DNA of 16,090 nucleotides, taken from Christensenella sp. UBA4379. GTDB taxonomy: Bacteria > Bacillota > Clostridia > Christensenellales > Aristaeellaceae. The notes below the pieces were generated by a model. The model did not search any database, was not told where the DNA came from, and saw only the letters and a list, made by a program, of their open reading frames with translations. Made by a program: the position numbers and the translations under genes. Where the stretch lies: positions 1-16,090 of the forward strand of contig DGRV01000105.1 in NCBI GenBank assembly GCA_002391225.1, in the 5' to 3' direction. This document shows positions 6,435-13,499 of the stretch, in pieces (position 1 is the first letter of the stretch; the number at the start of each line of letters is the position of its first letter).

Positions 6435-7844
6435 TCAGGACAGGGCCTGGTCGATGGCCCGGGCGGCGGTCTTGCCCGCGCCCATGGCGGAAATCACGGT
6501 GGCCGCGCCGGTCACGGCGTCGCCGCCGGCGTATACGTTTTTGCGGGAGGTCAGGCCGTCCTCGGTGACGACGATGCCGCCGCGGCGGTTGACTTCGAGG
6601 CCTTCCGTGGTGTTCTTGATGAGGGGGTTGGGGCTGGTGCCGATGGCCATGACCACGGTATCGACGGCCAGCTCAAACTCGCTGCCCGGAATTTCGACCG
6701 GACGGCGGCGGCCGGAGGCGTCCGGCGCGCCCAATTCCATTTTGATGCAGCGGATGCCGGTGACGAAGCCGTTTTTGGGATCCCGCGGGTTGTCCGGGTT
6801 CTGGTAGCCCAGGATCTCGGTGGGGTTGCACAAAAGGCGGAAGTCGATCCCTTCCTCCTTTGCGTGCTCGACCTCTTCCCTCCGGGCGGGCAGTTCTTCC
6901 ATGGAGCGGCGGTAGACGATGTAGACGTGCTCCGCGCCCAGGCGAAGGGCCGTGCGGGCGGCGTCCATGGCCACGTTGCCGCCGCCGACCACGGCCACGT
7001 TGCCGCCCTTCATGATGGGGGTCTTGGGGTCGTCCCGGTAGGCCTTCATCAGGTTGGAGCGGGTCAGAAACTCGTTGGCGGAATAGACGCCCTTGAGGGC
7101 CTCGCCGGGGATGTTCATGAAGTTGGGCAGGCCGGCGCCGGAGCCGATGAAGACGGCCTCATAGCCCATCTCAAACAGCTCGTCCACCGTCAGGGTCTTG
7201 CCGATGATCACGTTGGTCTGGATGTCCACGCCCAGGGCGCGCAGGGTGTCTACCTCCCGGGCGACGATGGCCTTGGGCAGACGGAACTCGGGGATGCCGT
7301 AGACCAGCACGCCGCCGGCGGTGTGCAGGGCTTCAAACACGCTGACCTGATAGCCCTTCTTGGCCAGGTCGCCCGCGCAGGTCAGGCCCGAGGGGCCGGC
7401 GCCGACGACGGCTACCTTGTGGCCGTTCGGGGCGGGGCGTTCAGGCTGCTGAGTGCTATGCTCGTTGTGCCAGTCGGCCACGAAACGCTCCAGCCTTCCG
7501 ATGCCGACCGGGTCCATTTTGGCCTTGACGTGCAGGGTGCACTGGGCCTCGCACTGGCTCTCCTGCGGGCAGACGCGGCCGCAGACGGCCGGCAGGGAGG
7601 AGGAGCGGGTGATGACCCGGTAGGCGGCTTCGTAATCGCCCCTGCGGATTTCATTGATAAAATCGGGAATCTCGATGTTGACCGGGCAGCCGGAAACGCA
7701 GGGCCGGGCCTTGCAGCTCAGGCAGCGCTTTGCCTCGTCCTGGGCGATCTCCGCGGTATAGCCCAGGGCGACCTCGTTAAAATTGTGGGCGCGCACCTCG
7801 GGAGCCTGGGCGGGCATTTCGTTTTTCTTCGGATTGACAGCCAT
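6435..7844 (-). CDS. nfnB: NADPH-dependent glutamate synthase small-subunit-like protein / NfnB subunit
   Basis: A 469-residue iron-sulfur flavoprotein. Cysteines at 41, 44, 49, 53 and at 88, 92, 98, 102 form the two N-terminal [4Fe-4S] binding blocks typical of the GltD/NfnB family. VAVVGAGPSGLTCAGDL (144-160) is the FAD-binding Rossmann motif, VAVVGGGNVAMDAA (283-296) the NADP(H)-binding one, and YAGGDAVTGAATVISAMGAGK (438-458) closes the FAD site. Genes of this type are often labelled gltA/gltD, but the adjacent NfnA-like partner and the absence of a glutamate synthase large subunit favour NfnB, the bifurcating FAD subunit that couples NADPH oxidation to ferredoxin and NAD+ reduction. The start is ATG 7844. 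Its AGGAGG overlaps the nfnA stop (TAAGGAGG), so translation is closely linked. Confidence 0.9.
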   Translation of the reverse strand: MAVNPKKNEMPAQAPEVRAHNFNEVALGYTAEIAQDEAKRCLSCKARPCVSGCPVNIEIPDFINEIRRGDYEAAYRVITRSSSLPAVCGRVCPQESQCEAQCTLHVKAKMDPVGIGRLERFVADWHNEHSTQQPERPAPNGHKVAVVGAGPSGLTCAGDLAKKGYQVSVFEALHTAGGVLVYGIPEFRLPKAIVAREVDTLRALGVDIQTNVIIGKTLTVDELFEMGYEAVFIGSGAGLPNFMNIPGEALKGVYSANEFLTRSNLMKAYRDDPKTPIMKGGNVAVVGGGNVAMDAARTALRLGAEHVYIVYRRSMEELPARREEVEHAKEEGIDFRLLCNPTEILGYQNPDNPRDPKNGFVTGIRCIKMELGAPDASGRRRPVEIPGSEFELAVDTVVMAIGTSPNPLIKNTTEGLEVNRRGGIVVTEDGLTSRKNVYAGGDAVTGAATVISAMGAGKTAARAIDQALS

Positions 7845-7857
7845 GGGTTCTCCCTCC

Positions 7858-8709
7858 TTACGCTTTCTCAAACAGCCGGCAGGCCTCTTCGTAGGCGTGC
7901 CGCTCAAAGTCAAAGTACATGCGGCTGCGGCTCATCGCTTCGTCGAAGTCGATCTGGTAGCCGTCAAAATCCGGCCCGTCCACGCACGCAAACTTGGTGA
8001 CGCGGGTCCCGTCCTCCTGGACGAGGGTCAGCCGGCAGCCGCCGCACATGCCCGTGCCGTCGATCATGATGGGGTTCATGGACACGGTGACGGGCACCTT
8101 GAAGGGCTTGGCCGCGGCCACGACGAACTTCATCATGATCAGCGGACCGATGGCGATGACCATGTCAAAGGGTTCGCCCGCTTCGAGCATTTCCTTTAAG
8201 GGAATGGTGACGTTGCCGTGCCGGCCGTAAGAGCCGTCGTCGGTCATGACGATGAGCTGGTCGGAGCATGCCTTGAATTCGTCCTCCAGGATCAGCAGGT
8301 CTTTATTTCTGAAACCGATGATGCTGGTCACCTTCGCGCCCAGACGGTGGAACTCCTGGGCTACCGGCATAGCGATGGCGCAGCCCGCCCCGCCGCCGAT
8401 CACGCAGACGTTTTTGAGCCCCTCGGTATGGGTGGGGACGCCCAAAGGCCCGGCAAAGTCCTGGATATAATCTCCCTGCAGCTTATGGTTCAGGGCCTCC
8501 GTGGTGGCGCCGACCACCTGGAAGATCACCTTGACGGTGCCCTCTTTAGGGTCCGTCCCGGCGACGGTCAGGGGGATGCGCTCCCCGTCCTCATCCACGC
8601 GCAGGATGATGAACTGGCCCGGCTTGGCCTTGCGGGCCACCAGCGGCGCCTCGACTTCAATCTGAGTGACGGTGGGATTCAGCTCCCGGCGTCTGACGAT
8701 CCTGTACAT
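7858..8709 (-). CDS. nfnA: NfnA-like ferredoxin-NADP reductase / sulfide dehydrogenase subunit
   Basis: A 283-residue FAD/NAD(H)-binding protein with a C-terminal [2Fe-2S] site. RIPLTV (44-49) is the FAD-binding loop of the ferredoxin-reductase fold, VIGGGAGCAIAMP (103-115) the nucleotide-binding turn, and MTDDGSYGRHG (155-165) a conserved family block. DGTGMCGGCR...FACVDGP gives Asp217, Cys222, Cys225 and Cys242. An Asp plus three Cys is the unusual [2Fe-2S] ligand set known from NfnA. With NfnB it would form the soluble NADH-dependent reduced ferredoxin:NADP+ oxidoreductase, balancing NADPH against ferredoxin and NADH in anaerobes. The start is ATG 8709 (GGAGG four bases before); ATG 8727 lacks an RBS. 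First gene of the minus-strand operon, divergent from oppA. A sulfide dehydrogenase role is the older alternative name. Confidence 0.9.
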   Translation of the reverse strand: MYRIVRRRELNPTVTQIEVEAPLVARKAKPGQFIILRVDEDGERIPLTVAGTDPKEGTVKVIFQVVGATTEALNHKLQGDYIQDFAGPLGVPTHTEGLKNVCVIGGGAGCAIAMPVAQEFHRLGAKVTSIIGFRNKDLLILEDEFKACSDQLIVMTDDGSYGRHGNVTIPLKEMLEAGEPFDMVIAIGPLIMMKFVVAAAKPFKVPVTVSMNPIMIDGTGMCGGCRLTLVQEDGTRVTKFACVDGPDFDGYQIDFDEAMSRSRMYFDFERHAYEEACRLFEKA

Positions 8710-8731
8710 AAAACCTCCATGAAACAATGCG

Positions 8732-8776
8732 TGATGCCGCCATGGGGCATCAACGGTGTTGAGGCGGCTTTGCCGC
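8732..8776 (-). promoter_or_regulatory. hairpins in the nfnA 5' leader
   Basis: Between the nfnA promoter and start are two inverted repeats: TGATGCC/GGCATCA (8732-8738 and 8746-8752, 7-base loop) and GCGGC/GCCGC (8764-8768 and 8772-8776, 3-base loop). They could fold in the leader RNA. No known riboswitch was recognised. Confidence 0.35.
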
Positions 8777-8787
8777 TACGGGTAATA

Positions 8788-8816
8788 ATTATAGGAAAAA
8801 AGGATGAAAAATGCAA
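8788..8816 (-). promoter_or_regulatory. promoter of the nfnAB-marR operon
   Basis: On the minus strand, TTGCAT (8816-8811), a 17-base spacer and a perfect TATAAT (8793-8788). An 8-bp palindrome ATAATTAT (8785-8792) overlaps the -10. Transcription should begin near 8780, giving a leader of about 70 bases. Confidence 0.7.
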
Positions 8817-8887
8817 GAAGTGCGAGCGGAACTTGCGAAACGGTGTGTTTTCTTTTTGTATTTATTCTGTATATCTTTGTTTTTTTC

Positions 8888-8916
8888 TTGCATTTCGCCC
8901 GGCAAACTGATACAAT
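8888..8916 (+). promoter_or_regulatory. promoter of the opp operon
   Basis: TTGCAT (8888-8893), a 17-base spacer and TACAAT (8911-8916), with TGA just before the -10 (extended -10). It uses the same -35 hexamer as the divergent nfnA promoter, 72 bases apart. The leader to the oppA start is about 65 bases. Confidence 0.7.
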
Positions 8917-8936
8917 TCTCTATGTTCAAATTCAAA

Positions 8937-8973
8937 TTCTCCCGCCTGTAACGGGCGGAGAAGATCATTTTTT
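8937..8973 (+). promoter_or_regulatory. terminator-like hairpin in the oppA leader
   Basis: TTCTCC-(C)-GCC (8937-8946) can pair with GGC-GGAGAA (8954-8962) with one bulged base, forming a 9-bp stem. A run of six T (8968-8973) follows five bases later, just before the oppA RBS (GGAGG 8976-8980). It may be an attenuator or a 5' stabilising hairpin. The delayed T run makes strong termination unlikely. Confidence 0.35.
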
Positions 8974-8987
8974 ATGGAGGTTGACCC

Positions 8988-10940
8988 ATGAAAAAGTTTT
9001 TGTCTCTTCTCATGGCTGCGATGCTGGTGCTGAGCTGCGCGAGCATTGCCACCGCCGAAGCCGCCGGTCCGGATACCTATTCGATGATTGCGAACTTCGA
9101 CATCACCACCCTGGACTATGTGTATAACAACAAGTCTTCCAACGGTGACTATACCAACAACTTTATCGAAGGCCTTCTGACCCAGGACAGCCATGGTACT
9201 CTGATCCCCGGTATGGCTACCGAATGGTCTGCTAATGAAGATGCTTCCGTCTGGACTTTCGTCATCCGCGATGACGCTGTCTGGTCCACCAACGAAGGCG
9301 AAGAATATGACGCCGTCGTGGCGGAAGATTTCGTGACCGGCCTCAAGCACGCGGCTGATTCCAAGTCCGAAACCCTCGGCCTGGTCGCCGACCTGATTGT
9401 CGGCCTGCGCGCCTATTCCGAAGGTACCGGCACCTGGGAAGATGTCGGCATCAAGGCGGACGGCAACAAGCTGGTCTACACCCTCACCGGCCCCTGCGGC
9501 TACTTTGACGGTATGACCACCTATTCCATTCTCTGGCCCATCAATGCTGAATTTCTCGCATCCAAGGGCGCGGACTTCGGCGCTGTGACCCCCGATTCCA
9601 TCCTGTACAACGGTGCTTACATCCTGTCCTCCCTGGTTCCCGCTCAGGAAGTCCGCTTTGACGCCAACCCCAACTACTATGATAAGGACAACGTCCATGT
9701 CCAGCACGTTGTGGTGAGCTACTATGACGGCCAGGATCCCGCCCAGAGATTCAACATGTTCGTCAACGGCGAAGTCACCTCTACCACCGTCAACCAGGCC
9801 CTGCCCGAAGTCAAGGCCAAGGCGGATGAAATCTATGCTGACAACCAGTATATCAGCATGACCACCGCCACTTCCTTCTGGGGCGCTTTCAACTGGGACC
9901 GCCGTATGTACAACCTGTACAACGATCCCTCTGTTTCCACCACCTCCAAGACCACGGACGCCCAGAAGGCTGACACCAAGGCCGCGATCCTGAACGCCAA
10001 CTTCCGCCGCGCCGTGTACGCCGCCTATTCCGCTCACGCGGTTGAAGCCATCACGCTGGGTGAAGAACTGGCTGACGGCCCGATCCGCAACACCCTGGTT
10101 CCCTACACCTTCGCTACCACCTCTGACGGCCGCGCCTACGGCTCCATCGTGACCAAGTACGCCGAAGAGCTCGTGCCCGAATATGCCGGCATCGACCTGA
10201 CCGATGGTCACGATGCCTGGTATAACCCCGAACTGGCCAAGACCTTCATCGAAAAGGCCAAGGCCGAACTGGGCGACACCATCAGCGAATGGCCTGTGCA
10301 TCTGGACGTGCCGGTCTACGCCGCCAATGAAAACCAGAAGAACATGCAGCTGGCGATGCAGAACGCCATCGAGTCCGCGATCGGCGACTACGTGAAGATC
10401 GACCTGCAGTTCCTGGAAGGCAATTCCTCTGTGTACTACAGCGCCTTCTACAACCAGCCCGACGGTATCTCCAACTCCATCGACCTGGTGTTCGGCGCCG
10501 GCTGGGGCCCCGACTACGGCGACCCGCTGACCTACCTGCACTGCTTCGACATTCACGACGGCGACATGCTCAACTACTCCGGCATCAACTATGAGAGCCA
10601 GGGTCAGGACGACGAGCAGAAGGCCGTGCTGAAGACCATGGGTCTGGAAGACATCCAGGCTGTGGTGGATCAGGCGACCCTCGCCAAGGGCGATGAGCGC
10701 ATCGAGCTGTTCGCCAAGGCGGAAGCCATGCTGCTGACCGGCGGTATCCTCCGTCCCTACAGCACCAGCGGCGCCAACGTGGCTGTCAGCAAGGTGAAGC
10801 CCTTCACCGCCGCCTACGGCATGTATGGCCAGGCCGCGTACAACCAGGTTCCGTACTTCAAGTACATGGAGCTGCTGGATGCGCCCGTGCTGACCGCTGA
10901 TTACAACGCCGCGAAGGCTGCTTGGCTGGCCGGCGAATAA
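8988..10940 (+). CDS. oppA: ABC transporter substrate-binding protein, oligopeptide type (SBP_bac_5)
   Basis: A 650-residue extracytoplasmic binding protein that captures peptides or related solutes for the OppBCDF membrane complex. The N-terminus MKKFLSLLMAAMLVLSC is a signal peptide. Cys17 follows V-L-S, a usable though not ideal lipobox, so the mature form is probably a lipoprotein; cleavage by signal peptidase I after ATA (about residue 23) is the alternative. The mature part has the family features: an early ITTLDYVYNN...NFIEGLL block, WTFVIRDDAVWSTNEGE, the DFVTGLKHAAD motif and LYNGAYILSSLVPAQEVRFDANPNYYDKDNV (about 204-234). The start is ATG 8988, with GGAGG seven bases upstream. It has its own promoter and is followed by a strong hairpin, fitting excess production over the permease. 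The ligand cannot be told from sequence. Confidence 0.92.
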   Translation: MKKFLSLLMAAMLVLSCASIATAEAAGPDTYSMIANFDITTLDYVYNNKSSNGDYTNNFIEGLLTQDSHGTLIPGMATEWSANEDASVWTFVIRDDAVWSTNEGEEYDAVVAEDFVTGLKHAADSKSETLGLVADLIVGLRAYSEGTGTWEDVGIKADGNKLVYTLTGPCGYFDGMTTYSILWPINAEFLASKGADFGAVTPDSILYNGAYILSSLVPAQEVRFDANPNYYDKDNVHVQHVVVSYYDGQDPAQRFNMFVNGEVTSTTVNQALPEVKAKADEIYADNQYISMTTATSFWGAFNWDRRMYNLYNDPSVSTTSKTTDAQKADTKAAILNANFRRAVYAAYSAHAVEAITLGEELADGPIRNTLVPYTFATTSDGRAYGSIVTKYAEELVPEYAGIDLTDGHDAWYNPELAKTFIEKAKAELGDTISEWPVHLDVPVYAANENQKNMQLAMQNAIESAIGDYVKIDLQFLEGNSSVYYSAFYNQPDGISNSIDLVFGAGWGPDYGDPLTYLHCFDIHDGDMLNYSGINYESQGQDDEQKAVLKTMGLEDIQAVVDQATLAKGDERIELFAKAEAMLLTGGILRPYSTSGANVAVSKVKPFTAAYGMYGQAAYNQVPYFKYMELLDAPVLTADYNAAKAAWLAGE

Positions 10941-10974
10941 TTCCCGTCAAAAGCCATACAGTTTTAAAAATGAA

Positions 10975-11010
10975 ACGAGAGAGCCAGACGATGTTCTCTG
11001 GCTCTCTCGT
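10975..11010 (+). terminator. intercistronic 14-bp hairpin between oppA and oppB
   Basis: A perfect inverted repeat ACGAGAGAGCCAGA/TCTGGCTCTCTCGT (10975-10988 and 10997-11010), 8-base loop, followed by ATCCTTATTT. The weak T tail suggests partial termination or protection of the upstream mRNA, lowering expression of oppBCDF relative to oppA. It ends 24 bases before the oppB start. Confidence 0.6.
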
Positions 11011-11034
11011 ATCCTTATTTAAGGGGTGGGCCCG

Positions 11035-12534
11035 TTGAAAAAAGGGTATATCTGGAAACGCCTGCTGCGGTCGATGATCTCAATCCTGATCATCATGCTG
11101 ATCGTGTTCACGATGGTGTACACGATGGTCCCGCGGGAAAACATCTTCTTTGAAGACAGCACGTACCGCAAGCTCGGCGGCAAGTCTGACGACAAAACCG
11201 AATACGTCTATTCCACCTGGCAGAAGCTGGGCTATTTGGACTATGTGCGGATCAACGATTACTGCCTGACCCTCTACGAGGCAGGCAGCGAGGACATGGT
11301 CCGGGCGGTCAGTCCGGATTCCCAGGAGAGCCAGGATTTTGTCGCGCTCTATACATCCAAAGGATATACGGTAGACAAGTACCTGCAGTCCGGCAGGTAC
11401 TACGCCTACAAGGACATCCCTGTCATCAACCGCATGCTTTCCTGGCTGGGCAGCCTGATCAAAATCGACACGCCCTGGTCCGTGCAGGACCCGGACAACC
11501 CGGACCTGGAGCGCAAGCTCTATTTCGGCCGCACGCCTACCGGAGGCGTCGCCCTGATGGGCAGCGGCACCACCCACAAATACCTGCTGTATACGGACAG
11601 TCATTTTCCTTTTATCCACCAGAACATCATCAAGCTGAATTTCGGCACCTCCTATCCGACCTATCAGGGCCTGGACGTGATTTCTGTTCTGTTCCAGACC
11701 CAGGGCACAGAGGTCAAACGGCATGTAGTCTTTGAAACGGGTTACGAAGCGGATTCGGGCATCAACTTTGGCTCCCTGCGCTACAAACCTGTGCTCGACC
11801 GCATGGATAAAAAGAAATTTACGGACCATTACGCGGCCTACGATGTGCGCAAAAACCAGCCTTCCATGATCGGCACCTCATTCATCATGGGCATTTTCGC
11901 CCTGATGATGGCTTACCTGATCGGCCTGCCGATGGGCGTACTGATGGCCCGCCGCAAGGACAAACTGGCGGACAAACTGGGCATGATCTATATCATTTTC
12001 ATCATCGCCGTGCCGTCCCTGGCCTATATCTACGTGTTCCGATATATCGGCACAACCGTTTTTAACCTGCCCTCAGTATTTACGACCTACGGGCCGGAGG
12101 ATATCCGCAGCTGGATCCTGCCGATCATCTCCCTGGCCCTGCCGTCCATCGCCAGCCTCATGCTGTGGACCCGGCGCTACGTGGTGGACCAGATGAACTC
12201 GGACTATGTGAAGTTCGCCAAGTCCAAGGGCCTCAACCAGCGGGAGATTTTTGGCCGCCACATTTTTAAGAACGCCATTATCCCCATCGCCCAGGGCATT
12301 CCCGCTTCTCTGGCGGGTTGCATCACCGGCGCGATCATCACCGAGTCGATTTACTCCGTCGGCGGCATGGGCAAGATGCTGCCCAACGCCATCAATCAGT
12401 ATAACAACGTCATGATCGTGGCGCTGGCGTTTATCTTCTCCAGTGTATCGGTTCTGTCCGTCCTGGCGGGCGACATCGTGCTGACGAAGGTTGATCCGCG
12501 GATTTCGCTGAGCGAGAAAGCAGGGAGGTCATGA
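11035..12534 (+). CDS. oppB: ABC transporter permease, OppB/DppB type with large extracytoplasmic insert
   Basis: A 499-residue inner-membrane permease subunit. TM1 lies at about 14-32. After a long hydrophilic stretch (about 33-275), five more membrane segments follow at about 281-303, 316-336, 359-378, 422-440 and 459-483. The loop YVKFAKSKGLNQREIFGRH...KNAIIPI (391-418) is the EAA motif that docks onto the ATPases. Typical OppB proteins are about 300-340 residues, and the extra length is almost entirely in the TM1-TM2 extracytoplasmic region, where OppB contacts the binding protein. The start is TTG 11035 (MKKGYIWKR), with AAGGGG eight bases upstream. GTG 11026 is in frame but has no spaced RBS. 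Its stop overlaps the oppC start. Confidence 0.9.
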   Translation: MKKGYIWKRLLRSMISILIIMLIVFTMVYTMVPRENIFFEDSTYRKLGGKSDDKTEYVYSTWQKLGYLDYVRINDYCLTLYEAGSEDMVRAVSPDSQESQDFVALYTSKGYTVDKYLQSGRYYAYKDIPVINRMLSWLGSLIKIDTPWSVQDPDNPDLERKLYFGRTPTGGVALMGSGTTHKYLLYTDSHFPFIHQNIIKLNFGTSYPTYQGLDVISVLFQTQGTEVKRHVVFETGYEADSGINFGSLRYKPVLDRMDKKKFTDHYAAYDVRKNQPSMIGTSFIMGIFALMMAYLIGLPMGVLMARRKDKLADKLGMIYIIFIIAVPSLAYIYVFRYIGTTVFNLPSVFTTYGPEDIRSWILPIISLALPSIASLMLWTRRYVVDQMNSDYVKFAKSKGLNQREIFGRHIFKNAIIPIAQGIPASLAGCITGAIITESIYSVGGMGKMLPNAINQYNNVMIVALAFIFSSVSVLSVLAGDIVLTKVDPRISLSEKAGRS

Positions 12535-13484
12535 TGGACATGCTGAATAATCCTGTGCAGGAAGAAAACCTGGACAATCTGTTTGAACGGGCAGATTTTG
12601 ACGAGCTGGAATCCGAGCGCATTGCCGCGCCACGGTATTCCTACTGGAAGTCCGTCTGGAAGACGTTTTTTAAGAACAAATTTACCGTGGGCGTCGCCGT
12701 CCTGCTGCTGCTGATCATTGGCTTTGCGCTGATCCAGCCGCTTCACTCCGGATACAGTCCGGTGCTGACGCCCAATATTAATAATGCTTCCATGAAGTTC
12801 CTCAAGCCCAGCGCGGAGCATATTTTCGGCACCGACCACGTGGGCAACGAGGTCTTTGACGCCGTCTGGGCCGGGGCCCGGAACTCCATCATCATCAGCT
12901 TCGTCTGCACGGCGCTCAACATGCTGATCGGCATCCCCATCGGCGCGCTGTGGGGCTTTTCCAAGAAGATGGACAAGTGGATGATCGAGGTCTACAACAT
13001 CATCTCCAACGTCCCCTTCCTCCTGCTGGCGATGATCCTGTCCTACGTGCTGGGCGCCGGCATGCGCTCCCTGATCATCACGATGACCTGTACGGAGTGG
13101 ATCTTCGTGGCCTATTTCATCCGTACCCAGGTCATGATCATCCGCGACCGGGAGTACAACATGGCCTCCAAGTGCCTGGGTACGAAGACCTGGACGATGA
13201 TCTTAAAGAACATCCTGCCCTACCTGATCTCCGTCATCATGACCTACGTCTCCCGGCAGATTCCCTCGCTGATTTCCTATGAGGTGTTCCTGTCCTACAT
13301 GGGCCTGGGCCTGGGTACCACCAACGCCTCCCTGGGCCGGACGATTTCCCTGTACACCTCTTACATGAACGGGTATCCCCACCTGTTCTGGATTCCCGTG
13401 GGCGTGCTGGCCCTGATTTCGATCTCCCTGTACATCGTCGGTCAGAAGCTGGCCGACGCGGCCGACCCGCGCACCCATATTTAA
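12534..13484 (+). CDS. oppC: ABC transporter permease, OppC/DppC type
   Basis: A 316-residue permease, partner of OppB. A cytoplasmic N-terminal part (about 1-45) leads to TM1 (FTVGVAVLLLLIIGFALI), then the family motif FGTDHVGNEVF in the extracytoplasmic loop, and five further membrane segments in the C-terminal two-thirds. The EAA loop YNMASKCLGTKTWTMILKNILP contacts the ATPases. Normal length for the family. Starts are clustered: ATG 12531, 12534 and 12540. 12534 is favoured because GGGAGG lies five bases upstream and it shares the TGATG junction with the oppB stop. From 12531 the spacing would be only two bases. Translation is coupled to oppB. Confidence 0.92.
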   Translation: MDMLNNPVQEENLDNLFERADFDELESERIAAPRYSYWKSVWKTFFKNKFTVGVAVLLLLIIGFALIQPLHSGYSPVLTPNINNASMKFLKPSAEHIFGTDHVGNEVFDAVWAGARNSIIISFVCTALNMLIGIPIGALWGFSKKMDKWMIEVYNIISNVPFLLLAMILSYVLGAGMRSLIITMTCTEWIFVAYFIRTQVMIIRDREYNMASKCLGTKTWTMILKNILPYLISVIMTYVSRQIPSLISYEVFLSYMGLGLGTTNASLGRTISLYTSYMNGYPHLFWIPVGVLALISISLYIVGQKLADAADPRTHI

Positions 13485-13499
13485 GGAGGGAACAGACAC

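Noticed and set aside
6435..7844. True glutamate synthase small subunit
   Set aside because: No large subunit is present, and the direct neighbour is NfnA-like, so the transhydrogenase role is more likely. This cannot be fully excluded if a large subunit lies elsewhere.
7845..7913. N-terminal extension of nfnB
   Set aside because: It overlaps the end of nfnA, and ATG 7844 has an ideal RBS overlapping the nfnA stop.
6864..8000. Long plus-strand open frame opposite nfnB/nfnA
   Set aside because: Shadow frame; the minus-strand proteins carry all expected Fe-S, FAD and NADP motifs.
8862..10556. Long open frame on the minus strand opposite oppA (564 codons)
   Set aside because: Antisense to an obvious binding protein and spans the opp promoter; composition is shadow-like with no motif.
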